From Salicibibacter cibarius (lineage in GTDB: Bacteria; Bacillota; Bacilli; Bacillales; Marinococcaceae), in the NCBI RefSeq assembly GCF_016495725.1, contig NZ_CP054705.1, positions 4,030,001-4,094,000 of the forward strand: DNA of 64,000 nt. The letters run 5' to 3'. The notes under the pieces were generated by a model, which was given only the letters and a program-made list of their open reading frames with translations, was not told the DNA's origin and made no database searches. Both the position numbers and the translations under genes were made by a program. Of this stretch, positions 34,076 to 41,974 are shown in pieces (position 1 is the first letter of the stretch; every line of letters starts with the position of its first letter).

Positions 34076-35737
34076 ATGGAACAATTCCATTTGAATATAA
34101 ACCAATTTTTGAACACTGATATTGACTTACTCGAAGTTAATAATTGGGAAAAATTGCAAAAGATTAAAAATGGTTTTGTCAATTATAATAATAATTACTA
34201 TATGATTGCAGATGGCATCCTTAAGCAAGCGACGCTTATTGACAACTCTGCAGAATTTCATGTGGTGGTTCAGACCCTTTATGAATATTCGGTTGTACTT
34301 GTCGCTGAGCATGATGAGATCAAGGGATACTTATCGTTAAACGAAATGCTTCCGCAATTGGTACATCATTACCAAACATTACTTTCCTATTTTACGATTA
34401 TTACTAAAACAAGCGAGGCATCCGTGACGGTTATTAATGATAAGCGGGAGGTTATTCTCTGGACAGAAGGTGCGGAAAGAATCTTTTCTCTTCCTCATGA
34501 AAAAATTCAAGGTGATGACATCACAAATCATTTTGAGAAAGATAAGCTTGCCGTCACCGAGGCCTTGTATAGAGGCCAAGCATTGCAACAAAGTCATCAT
34601 CTCCCTCGGGACGATGTATTTGTTTTAATCAATACTTCACCGGTGTATGTCAACGGAAAAATTGTTGGCGCTGTCGCTTCTGAGACAGATATAACCAGTC
34701 AAGTTAAATTAAACCGAGAATTAATGCAGGCATCGGAACGCATCCACCGTTTAGAACAAAATTTACAAACGCTTCAACCAAGCGACGATCCTTTCCGAGA
34801 AATCAAGGGACAGAGTGCCCCTTTGGAACACACGAAGCGTATGATTGAAAAATTAAGACATACTGAAGTGTCGGTTTTGATTTTAGGCGAGAGTGGGGTT
34901 GGTAAAGAGCTTTTCGCAAAAGCGATACATGAAACGCGGGAAACTAAGGAGAGCCCTTTCGTTGCCATAAATTGTGGAGCTATTCCAAACGCTTTATTTG
35001 AAAGTGAATTGTTTGGTTATGAACGAGGGGCATTCTCAGGCGCTGACCAAAAAGGTAAAAATGGCAAGTTCGAATTAGCGCGAAATGGGACCCTGTTTTT
35101 AGATGAAATCGCTGAAATGCCTCTAGATATGCAAGTGAAATTATTACGCGTATTACAAGATAAAAAGTATTTTGCCGTCGGCGGTTCTAAAGAGATACAA
35201 GCAAATTTCCGAGTAATCGCAGCGACCAACCGCGATCTTGATCAATTCGTAGAAGAAGGCCTTTTTCGAGAAGACTTATATTATCGATTGAATGTTGTTA
35301 ATTTAACAATCCCACCGTTGCGTGAGCGAAAAGAAGATATTGTTCAACTCGTTCATCACTTTTTATATGAATTATCTGTACGCTACCATAAACCCATTCC
35401 AGAATTATCCCCTCAGTTCATGAATGCATTGCTTAAACATAATTGGAAAGGAAACGTAAGGGAATTGCGAAATGCTTTAGAACGACTTGTCGTTTTTTCT
35501 AATGATGGGGAAGCATTTATCGAAGATTTACCTTTCCTTGCCAAGCAAGTTCCAATGAACAACAATGAATCCAATGTACAACCATCAACATTGCAAGCTT
35601 CTATGGATAAGCACGAACGTCAACTATTAACCGAAGCATTAAAACATTCGGGGTCTAATAAACAACGCTGTGCTGCCGATCTCGGTATTAGTCGCGCAAC
35701 GCTCTACAACAAGTTGCAAAAACATAACCTTGAATAA
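34076..35737 (+). CDS. Sigma-54-dependent enhancer-binding regulator of the hydroxyproline operons
   Basis: A 553-residue activator. An N-terminal sensing region (1-110) is followed by a PAS domain (about 112-215, VTVINDKREVILWTEGAERI), then the AAA+ core: Walker A GESGVGKE (271-278), the sigma-54 contact loop GAFSGA (318-323, a Ser variant of GAFTGA) and Walker B TLFLDEIAEM. A Fis-type helix-turn-helix ends the protein (RCAADLGISRATLYNKLQKH). ATG 34076 is chosen for its AGGTGGTG site. Both flanking operons have sigma-54 promoters, so it very likely activates them in response to hydroxyproline or a pathway product. Confidence 0.93.
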   Translation: MEQFHLNINQFLNTDIDLLEVNNWEKLQKIKNGFVNYNNNYYMIADGILKQATLIDNSAEFHVVVQTLYEYSVVLVAEHDEIKGYLSLNEMLPQLVHHYQTLLSYFTIITKTSEASVTVINDKREVILWTEGAERIFSLPHEKIQGDDITNHFEKDKLAVTEALYRGQALQQSHHLPRDDVFVLINTSPVYVNGKIVGAVASETDITSQVKLNRELMQASERIHRLEQNLQTLQPSDDPFREIKGQSAPLEHTKRMIEKLRHTEVSVLILGESGVGKELFAKAIHETRETKESPFVAINCGAIPNALFESELFGYERGAFSGADQKGKNGKFELARNGTLFLDEIAEMPLDMQVKLLRVLQDKKYFAVGGSKEIQANFRVIAATNRDLDQFVEEGLFREDLYYRLNVVNLTIPPLRERKEDIVQLVHHFLYELSVRYHKPIPELSPQFMNALLKHNWKGNVRELRNALERLVVFSNDGEAFIEDLPFLAKQVPMNNNESNVQPSTLQASMDKHERQLLTEALKHSGSNKQRCAADLGISRATLYNKLQKHNLE

Positions 35738-35740
35738 ACG

Positions 35741-35759
35741 TTGGCATCTTTTTTGCATG
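35741..35759 (+). promoter_or_regulatory. Sigma-54 promoter of the rightward hydroxyproline operon
   Basis: TTGGCATCTTTTTTGCATG has GG and GC separated by exactly 10 bases, 24 bases before the ATG of the BFD-like gene and directly after the regulator stop. It shares TTGGCAT and TTGCAT with the leftward promoter. Confidence 0.88.
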
Positions 35760-35782
35760 AAAAGGGATAGGAGGTTTTACTT

Positions 35783-36052
35783 ATGTCTACTTTAATAGTC
35801 TGTCGTTGTGAAGAAGTGAGTCTGGAGACTTTACAAAAAACCGCATATCAATATAATTGCTCTTCCAGAGAATTAAAGCTAAGGACACGAGCAGGGATGG
35901 GTATTTGTGGCGGAAGAAGTTGTAGAATGATGATTGAGCAAATCGCCGGCTCGGGCAATGATGGAAAAATTTACGGAACTGTTCCTTTAAAATATCAACC
36001 TCCTGTCCGCCCTGTTCCCTTTGGGGTATGGGGAGGGTTAAGCGATGAATAA
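35783..36052 (+). CDS. BFD-like [2Fe-2S] protein
   Basis: An 89-residue iron-sulfur protein. The four ligand cysteines are in IVCRCEEVS (Cys7 and Cys9) and GICGGRSCRMM (C-x4-C spacing), the bacterioferritin-associated ferredoxin fold. In hydroxyproline and opine oxidases this domain is fused to the large flavoprotein subunit or occurs as a separate gene. Here it is the first gene after the sigma-54 promoter, with an AGGAGG site. Its stop overlaps the next start by 8 bases. It should pass electrons within the dehydrogenase complex. Confidence 0.85.
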   Translation: MSTLIVCRCEEVSLETLQKTAYQYNCSSRELKLRTRAGMGICGGRSCRMMIEQIAGSGNDGKIYGTVPLKYQPPVRPVPFGVWGGLSDE

Positions 36053-36383
36053 ACGTATCCATACCCATCCGGTTCTCGACGATTTACCTCTAAAAGGGGA
36101 AATTACGTTTTCTTTTAACGGGGAAACATTATCGGCACATAAAGGAGATACGATCGCTACTGCTTTACTTGCCAATCAAATACGCACTTTACGTTATCAT
36201 GAAGAGAGCGGAAGCCCTCGGGGTATATATTGCAATATAGGGCACTGTTTTGAATGTAGGGTTACGGTTAATGACTATCCTGGAGTAAGGGCATGTTTGA
36301 CATTAATTGAAGAAGATATGGTGATAACCAGCGGAGAGAAACTCTCGCAACCATTAAAACAAGGAGGTGAAAAGCATGCTTGA
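36045..36383 (+). CDS. 2Fe-2S ferredoxin-type subunit (gamma-like) of the dehydrogenase
   Basis: A 112-residue small iron-sulfur subunit of the Fer2_4 type. ITFSFNGETLSAHKGDTIAT is the ubiquitin-like start, and the cluster ligands appear in IYCNIGHCFECRVTV plus the later RACLT. Such proteins are the gamma subunits of D-hydroxyproline dehydrogenase, opine oxidase and HcnA-like complexes. The gene overlaps both neighbours (8 bases each), which implies coupled translation and complex formation with the flavoproteins. Confidence 0.88.
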   Translation: MNKRIHTHPVLDDLPLKGEITFSFNGETLSAHKGDTIATALLANQIRTLRYHEESGSPRGIYCNIGHCFECRVTVNDYPGVRACLTLIEEDMVITSGEKLSQPLKQGGEKHA

Positions 36384-37587
36384 TGTTATGATTATCGGTG
36401 CAGGACCTGCCGGATTATCAACTGCCATATCCGCAGCACAACATGGTCTACATGTGGAAATCGTTGATGAATACTACCAGCCTGGAGGAAGATTACTTGG
36501 GCAATTACATCAGGAACCTGACGGTGAATGGTGGAACGGTATTGAGGAAACTGAAAAATTATTGGAACAAATAGAACCCTTACATATTACTATTCACTAT
36601 AGCACTTCGGTTTATGACCTACAAAAAGTTAATGAAAAGTGGATCATTTATACGAATGAAGGGGATTGGGAAAGTCAAACAGTAGTAATAGCAACGGGCG
36701 CCACAGAAAGCCCAATCCCTGTTCCCGGTTGGACGCTTCCGGGTGTAATGTCAATTGGTGCTGCCCAAGTTATGACGAATGTGCAACGCATAAAACCGGG
36801 AGAACGTGGCATTGTCATAGGGTTAAATGTACTCTCGTTTGCAATCACTCGTGAGTTGCAACTTGCGGGTGTTGATGTAGCAGCAATGCTTTTACCGCCC
36901 CCTCATCTTCTTTCTAAAAAAGAGGCTGAACCTCAAGAAGTTCTTGGTTCTTTGCTTCGTTTTTCTCACCTAGCACCATCGCTATTAATGCGCCGAGGTG
37001 CTCCCTTTGTAAAAGGGGGCTTCGGAAAAAATCTCGTCACATCATTTTATCCAGAGAAAGGAATGAGCGTTTGGGGGATCCCTTTACAATTACGACGAAC
37101 TGCCTTAGAGATTAAAGGAAAAAATCAAGTTGAAGCTATACGAGTAGCCAAAGTCAATAGAAAGGGGGAGTTGCATAATGCAATTACCCATGATGTAGAT
37201 GTTGATTTTGTTTGTATTGCAGGGGGGCTCTCCCCACTTGTGGAACTAGCAGCCATCGCAGGATGCCAATTTATCCATGAAGATTCCCTCGGTGGTTACG
37301 TGCCTGTGCACAACGAAAAGATGGAAACCGCTGTTTCCGGATTATATGTAGCGGGGAATATAACAGGTATTGAAAGCGCTAAAGTTGCCATTTCACAAGG
37401 AACTGTGGCAGGTTTAGCCGTTGCAAAAGCTATGGGTGCACGTATGAACAACGGAAAGATCAATGACGCTTTGCAAGAAGTGGAATCAACACGAGCTGCC
37501 GCAACCATACAGTTCCATCCAAACATTATTTCAGTGCGTAAGTCTATGTATAAGACAGAAGGGATTTTTACTAAAGTAAAGGAGTGA
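36376..37587 (+). CDS. FAD/NAD-linked oxidoreductase, alpha-like subunit of D-hydroxyproline dehydrogenase
   Basis: A 403-residue flavoprotein. The FAD site is LDVMIIGAGPAGLSTAISAA at the N-terminus, with the ATG motif VVIATGATESPIPVPGW (about residues 104-120). The second nucleotide-binding loop is degenerate (IVIGLNVLSFAI instead of GxGxxG), as in the HcnB/opine oxidase A type, where it does not bind NAD tightly. ATG 36376 is chosen 8 bases after AAGGAGGTG. With the two Fe-S proteins upstream and the DAO protein of the divergent operon, it probably forms one heteromeric enzyme. Confidence 0.85.
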   Translation: MLDVMIIGAGPAGLSTAISAAQHGLHVEIVDEYYQPGGRLLGQLHQEPDGEWWNGIEETEKLLEQIEPLHITIHYSTSVYDLQKVNEKWIIYTNEGDWESQTVVIATGATESPIPVPGWTLPGVMSIGAAQVMTNVQRIKPGERGIVIGLNVLSFAITRELQLAGVDVAAMLLPPPHLLSKKEAEPQEVLGSLLRFSHLAPSLLMRRGAPFVKGGFGKNLVTSFYPEKGMSVWGIPLQLRRTALEIKGKNQVEAIRVAKVNRKGELHNAITHDVDVDFVCIAGGLSPLVELAAIAGCQFIHEDSLGGYVPVHNEKMETAVSGLYVAGNITGIESAKVAISQGTVAGLAVAKAMGARMNNGKINDALQEVESTRAAATIQFHPNIISVRKSMYKTEGIFTKVKE

Positions 37588-37674
37588 TTTCTGGTTTTAA
37601 AAATTGATACAAAGCTTCAAAAAAATAAAAGTAGAATGTAAATGAGTCATCTATAAAAATAAAAGGAGGACAAT

Positions 37675-38571
37675 ATGTTGGTACGACTTGAAGGAGCTTT
37701 TCCTGTTTTAATAACACCAATGACACAAAAAGCTGAAGTAGACTATGATGGATTAAGAGGAAACATCGATCATTATATTAACGAAAAAGTTGCAGGTATT
37801 GTTGTCAATGGAAGCACAGGTGAGTTTGTCAGTTTAACGAAAGAAGAACGCTTTAAGGTTGCACGAGTTGCAGTTGAGCATGTGAATGGCCAAATCCCGC
37901 TTGTTGTTGGAACAGCTGCCGAAACAACAAAAGATGCGATAGAGTATACACAACAGGCTGAGACAGTCGGAGCTGATGCAGCTTTACTGATCAATTCGTA
38001 TTATGCCCATCCAAAAGATCCAGAAATCTATGAACACTTTAAAGCAGTCGCTGAATCTGTTTCCCTCCCAGTGATGATTTATAATAACCCTTTCACAACT
38101 GGTGTGAATATTGGTACAGAAACGATTTTACAAGTTGCCAATGATGTAGACAACATAACCCATATTAAAGAATCAAGTGGGGACATCAGCAAGGTACGTG
38201 ATATTACAAGACAAGGAAAAGGATTTATCAAGACCTTTTGCGGCTCGGATGATTTGGCACTTGAATCCTTTCTAGTGGGAGCCACTGGTTGGATTTCCGT
38301 TGCGGGAAATATTGTGCCGAGCCTTGTAACAGATCTCTATAACATTACTGCACAAAATGATTTAGAAGAAGCATGGAAGCTTTACGATCAAATTTTACCA
38401 CTGTGCAATTTCATTGAAGGTTCTGGTAAATATGTACAGATTGTGAAGCGCGCAATGGATTTACAAGGATTGGCAGGTGGTCCACCACGTAAACCGAGAT
38501 TGCCGTTAGATGAAACTGAAGAAAAAGAATTGAAGGAACTATTAAATGAATTACAAGGTGTATCTCTTTAA
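37675..38571 (+). CDS. DapA-family lyase, probable pyrroline-4-hydroxy-2-carboxylate deaminase
   Basis: A 298-residue TIM-barrel class I aldolase. The family motif GIVVNGSTGEFVSL (about residues 41-54) is present, with catalytic Tyr136 (VMIYNNPFTTG) and Schiff-base Lys165 (THIKESSGD). In hydroxyproline catabolism this family converts pyrroline-4-hydroxy-2-carboxylate to 2-oxoglutarate semialdehyde with loss of ammonia and water. Its place between the dehydrogenase genes and the semialdehyde dehydrogenase supports this over dihydrodipicolinate synthesis. AAAGGAGG precedes the ATG. It lies 87 bases after the flavoprotein gene with no terminator between. Confidence 0.87.
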   Translation: MLVRLEGAFPVLITPMTQKAEVDYDGLRGNIDHYINEKVAGIVVNGSTGEFVSLTKEERFKVARVAVEHVNGQIPLVVGTAAETTKDAIEYTQQAETVGADAALLINSYYAHPKDPEIYEHFKAVAESVSLPVMIYNNPFTTGVNIGTETILQVANDVDNITHIKESSGDISKVRDITRQGKGFIKTFCGSDDLALESFLVGATGWISVAGNIVPSLVTDLYNITAQNDLEEAWKLYDQILPLCNFIEGSGKYVQIVKRAMDLQGLAGGPPRKPRLPLDETEEKELKELLNELQGVSL

Positions 38572-38633
38572 ATAACGGCCATAAATTCATTGCTTAACAA
38601 AGAAACAACTAATTCCAAGGAGGTTTTATTGAC

Positions 38634-40121
38634 ATGGAAACTAAAGATGTTGTTTTAAAACCTAGAGTTCAAGAGTTTTTGCAAGGCGTTAAAGGCTTGT
38701 ATATTGACGGTAAATACGTTCAATCGATCCATAACAGCAAGTTTAACGTGTTAAATCCCGCTACCGAAGAAGTCATCTCAGAAGTGAGCGAAGCACAAAA
38801 GGATGATATTGATAAAGCTGTGGCAGCTGCCAAAGAAGCTTTTAATGAAGGTGAATGGACTAATCTCGAAGCTACAGAAAGATCACGTTTGATTTATAAA
38901 TTTGCTGACTTATTGGAAGAACACCGGGAAGAAATCGCGCAGTTAGAATCACTTGATAATGGTAAACCTTATCAACTTGCTCTGGAAGATGATGTGGATG
39001 GAACCGTTGAGCACTTCCGTTATTATGCAGGATGGGCAACGAAAATAACAGGTAAAACAGTGAATGTTTCCCCAGATTATTTAAATTATATTGTGCATGA
39101 ACCAGTAGGTGTTGTTGGACAGATAATACCATGGAATTTTCCATTAGCAATGGCGGGATGGAAACTGGGATCAGCACTGGCTGTTGGTTGTACAGTAGTG
39201 ATAAAACCGGCACCCGAAACCCCTCTTTCTCTATTATACGTTGCTCAATTGTTCAACGAAGCTGGCTTTCCGAACGGTGTTATTAATATTGTACCAGGTG
39301 CTGGCGATGTCGCAGGTGAAGCAATAATCACACATGAAGATGTTGAGAAGGTAGCTTTCACAGGATCAACTTCAGTCGGAAAAAATGTTATGAAAAAAGC
39401 GGCTGATGATATTAAAGGTATCACTTTAGAACTCGGCGGAAAATCTCCAAGTATTATTTTTGAAGATGCAAAGCTTGATGAGGCTATTGAAGGCGCATTC
39501 AATGGTACTATGTACAATCATGGACAAAATTGCAGTGCATGTACTCGAGTATATGTGCAACGTAACCTTTATGATGAGGTAGTTGAAGAACTGGCAAAGC
39601 GCGCTAAAGCCATGAAATTAGGTCCGGGTATGGATGAAGATATAGAAATGGGCCCACTTATTTCAGCCAAACAGCAACAAAGAGTCCTCAATTATATTGA
39701 GAAAGGTAAAGAGGAAGGTGCTCGTTTGATTGCTGGCGGTCAAAAAGCTTTTGATAAAGGCTATTTTGTAGAACCCACAGTCTTCGCTGATGTCGACGAT
39801 GATATGACGATTGCCAGAGAAGAAATTTTTGGGCCGGTCATTGCAGTCTTTCCATTTGATTCAGAAGAAGAAGTTATCAAACGGGCCAATGACAGCGAAT
39901 ATGGATTGGCTGCCAGTGTTTGGACCGAGAATATTCGAAAGGGACACCGAGTTTCTGGAAAACTTCAAGCTGGTACTGTTTGGGTAAACGACTTTGGACT
40001 TGAATTGGAAACAATGCCGTTTGGCGGATATAAAAAATCAGGCATTGGACGTGAAATGGGCGGGGAATATGGTTTGGCCAATTATACAGAAGTTAAGAGT
40101 GTAATGGTTAGAGTCAATTGA
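38634..40121 (+). CDS. Aldehyde dehydrogenase, probable 2-oxoglutarate semialdehyde dehydrogenase
   Basis: A 495-residue NAD(P)-dependent dehydrogenase of normal length. The cofactor region includes IIPWNFPLAMAGWKLG and FTGSTSVGK. Catalytic residues are Glu266 (LELGGKSP) and Cys300 (HGQNCSACTR). As last gene of the rightward operon it should oxidise 2-oxoglutarate semialdehyde to 2-oxoglutarate, feeding the citric acid cycle. AAGGAGG is 11 bases before the ATG. The sequence also resembles betaine-aldehyde and phenylacetaldehyde dehydrogenases, so the substrate rests on context. A strong terminator follows. Confidence 0.88.
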   Translation: METKDVVLKPRVQEFLQGVKGLYIDGKYVQSIHNSKFNVLNPATEEVISEVSEAQKDDIDKAVAAAKEAFNEGEWTNLEATERSRLIYKFADLLEEHREEIAQLESLDNGKPYQLALEDDVDGTVEHFRYYAGWATKITGKTVNVSPDYLNYIVHEPVGVVGQIIPWNFPLAMAGWKLGSALAVGCTVVIKPAPETPLSLLYVAQLFNEAGFPNGVINIVPGAGDVAGEAIITHEDVEKVAFTGSTSVGKNVMKKAADDIKGITLELGGKSPSIIFEDAKLDEAIEGAFNGTMYNHGQNCSACTRVYVQRNLYDEVVEELAKRAKAMKLGPGMDEDIEMGPLISAKQQQRVLNYIEKGKEEGARLIAGGQKAFDKGYFVEPTVFADVDDDMTIAREEIFGPVIAVFPFDSEEEVIKRANDSEYGLAASVWTENIRKGHRVSGKLQAGTVWVNDFGLELETMPFGGYKKSGIGREMGGEYGLANYTEVKSVMVRVN

Positions 40122-40147
40122 ATTTGAAATTCTGCGAGTAGTGAAAT

Positions 40148-40198
40148 GGTAGGGTATTTCCTCTTTATTTTACCAAACTGGGGATACCCTACCTTTTT
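40148..40198 (+). terminator. Terminator of the rightward hydroxyproline operon
   Basis: GGTAGGGTAT/ATACCCTACC forms a perfect 10-bp stem followed by TTTTT, 27 bases after the aldehyde dehydrogenase stop. Confidence 0.88.
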
Positions 40199-40420
40199 AA
40201 TTCATTAACTCGTTTTCACAAACAAACTATTTTACGTCATCAGAAAAAATAACCTCGCATTACTAAATATCCCATAACAATCTCAAACCGGCTGTTACTA
40301 GCATTACTATATGCAAATATGGTGAGTCACAATCACACGCCTAGCCGTTTTACATTCGAAACTCCTATTTCTTTTGCAATCCCTCATGATAGGATTTTCA
40401 GGTTGGTACCAACCTTATAG
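40199..40420 (+). other. Intergenic stretch with a palindrome
   Basis: No gene is seen. AGGTTGGTACCAACCT (40400-40415) is a perfect 16-bp palindrome just past the stop of the minus-strand gene, possibly a terminator stem or binding site. Confidence 0.45.
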
Positions 40421-40990
40421 TCACACCAACTTCCATTCCGAACTCTTCCAGAGTCTGGCCATATATTCCTCGGATTCTCCTGTATTAGCATTAAAAATGA
40501 ACGACTGTTTTCGACCTTTGATTTTCAGCTCCGTAAACCATAAAGGTAAATAAACAAGAAAAGTATCTTTGATTTCATATTTTGGCTTTTTTAATAAATA
40601 TTTTCGATTGATATTTCTTTGCACTTGTTTTACATATTTGTCCACTTGATCTTCAGTCTCTATTTTCGGAGTAACTAAAGCCCCGTCTTTCACTAATTTT
40701 TGTTCGGTTGGCGGAACGTTTGTAAATAAGCCTCGATACCCTGAAAAAGCATCAACAAAAGCCATATTAGGTGTAATGCGAGGTGGAAAAGGCTTTCGTT
40801 CTGCAATGATGAGAAGCTTAATTATCCACATCGGATGATAGAAATAATGTTTTTCTGAGATATATTGGTGGATTGCTCTACGCGGCATGGTTCTTTTCTG
40901 TCGCCACCTGAGACTTTTATAGATCATTGAATCCAATTGTTCTTCTGCAATCATTTCTTTTCCTTTGATTACTTGAATATTTTTTTCCAC
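40421..40990 (-). CDS. Unidentified protein linked to ornithine cyclodeaminase and SSS genes
   Basis: A protein of about 189 residues with no clear family. The N-terminal half is basic, with LRWRQKRTMPRRAIHQ. The middle has GYRGLFTNVPPTEQK and the C-terminus KDTFLVYLPLWFTELKIKGR then FIFNANTGESEEYM, which looks like a beta-rich domain related to zinc-ribbon or PepSY-like tails. A GTG at 40990 behind GAGAGGTG is the best start; an upstream ATG at 41017 is possible. It follows the cyclodeaminase gene by about 30 bases and is probably cotranscribed. Confidence 0.55.
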   Translation of the reverse strand: MEKNIQVIKGKEMIAEEQLDSMIYKSLRWRQKRTMPRRAIHQYISEKHYFYHPMWIIKLLIIAERKPFPPRITPNMAFVDAFSGYRGLFTNVPPTEQKLVKDGALVTPKIETEDQVDKYVKQVQRNINRKYLLKKPKYEIKDTFLVYLPLWFTELKIKGRKQSFIFNANTGESEEYMARLWKSSEWKLV

Positions 40991-41021
40991 CCTGATTTCA
41001 CCTCTCCAGCACTTCAATTAT

Positions 41022-41948
41022 TTACTCACTATTTTCTTTTTCATAAATGGCCTGGGCTGTAAGGAGATCAAAAAGTGACATGCCGACGGATTTGAAAATC
41101 GCTACTCCGGCTTTTGCTGAGAGCTCTTTACTATTACAAAGCTCATTGAGGCTTCTTATATAATCCTTTGATATACCTAAGTGTGTAGCTCGTATCATGT
41201 CACCGGATTCTTTCAAACCAGTAGGAGTATCGATGCCCCAATGCATGCAAGCATGTAAAACTCGATCAGGTATTTCTTGCATATCGGGTCGAAAAGACCC
41301 AACTCCAACAATTAGTTTTCCTTCATATAATTTTTCTTCTTCTGGTAATACAGGAGTTTTTGAAGTAGTTGTTGTTACGATAATGTCTGATTCTCTGACT
41401 AGAGCTTCTATAGAAGCAATATAGACATCCACCCCAGAGTACTTTTCTTCTACTTTACGTTTAAATTCTTCTGCTTTTTTCTTGGTACGATTGTACAAAA
41501 TTACTCTTTGAATCGGTCTTGCCACAAGAGCAGCTTCTAAATGACTCCAGCCCTGAATACCCGTACCAACGATTCCCAAGGTTTTACTCTCCGGCGCAGC
41601 CATATATTTCATTCCCAAGCCACCAACAGCACCTGTCTTTAAAGCAGTAATCGTATTCCCATCCATTATCTCAAGTGATTGTAACGTCTGTCGATCGGCC
41701 AAAATAACGAGGGCCTGAATTGTGGATAGCCCACGTTCCGAATTACCAGGGGCGACATTTGCAAGTTTTGTTGCATAATAGTTTCCGTGAAAAGCAGGCA
41801 TGAGCAAAGCAGTATTTTCTTTATCTTCTAGATGCATACGTTCAGGAATGATCGCCTCATCTACAGAAGATGTTTGATAAAAATGCTCAATTGCGGACAT
41901 TACATCTGCCATAGCTACTTTATTATAGATTTGTGATTCTGTTAGCAT
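41022..41948 (-). CDS. Ornithine cyclodeaminase/mu-crystallin family enzyme
   Basis: A 308-residue NAD(P)-dependent enzyme. The Rossmann loop is LGIVGTGIQGWSHLEAALVA (about residues 125-144), preceded by LKTGAVGGLGMKYMA. Family members include ornithine cyclodeaminase, alanine dehydrogenase and pyrroline-2-carboxylate reductase, the last being the partner of proline racemases and 3-hydroxyproline dehydratases. In this locus the reductase role is attractive: it would turn pyrroline-2-carboxylate into L-proline. ATG 41948 follows GAGGAGGAA. It lies directly downstream of an SSS transporter gene. Confidence 0.82.
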   Translation of the reverse strand: MLTESQIYNKVAMADVMSAIEHFYQTSSVDEAIIPERMHLEDKENTALLMPAFHGNYYATKLANVAPGNSERGLSTIQALVILADRQTLQSLEIMDGNTITALKTGAVGGLGMKYMAAPESKTLGIVGTGIQGWSHLEAALVARPIQRVILYNRTKKKAEEFKRKVEEKYSGVDVYIASIEALVRESDIIVTTTTSKTPVLPEEEKLYEGKLIVGVGSFRPDMQEIPDRVLHACMHWGIDTPTGLKESGDMIRATHLGISKDYIRSLNELCNSKELSAKAGVAIFKSVGMSLFDLLTAQAIYEKENSE

Positions 41949-41974
41949 CGGTTTTGTTCCTCCTCATAAATCTT

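Noticed and set aside
37675-38571. Dihydrodipicolinate synthase (lysine biosynthesis)
   Set aside because: The catalytic core fits, but the operon context points to the hydroxyproline deaminase branch of the same family.
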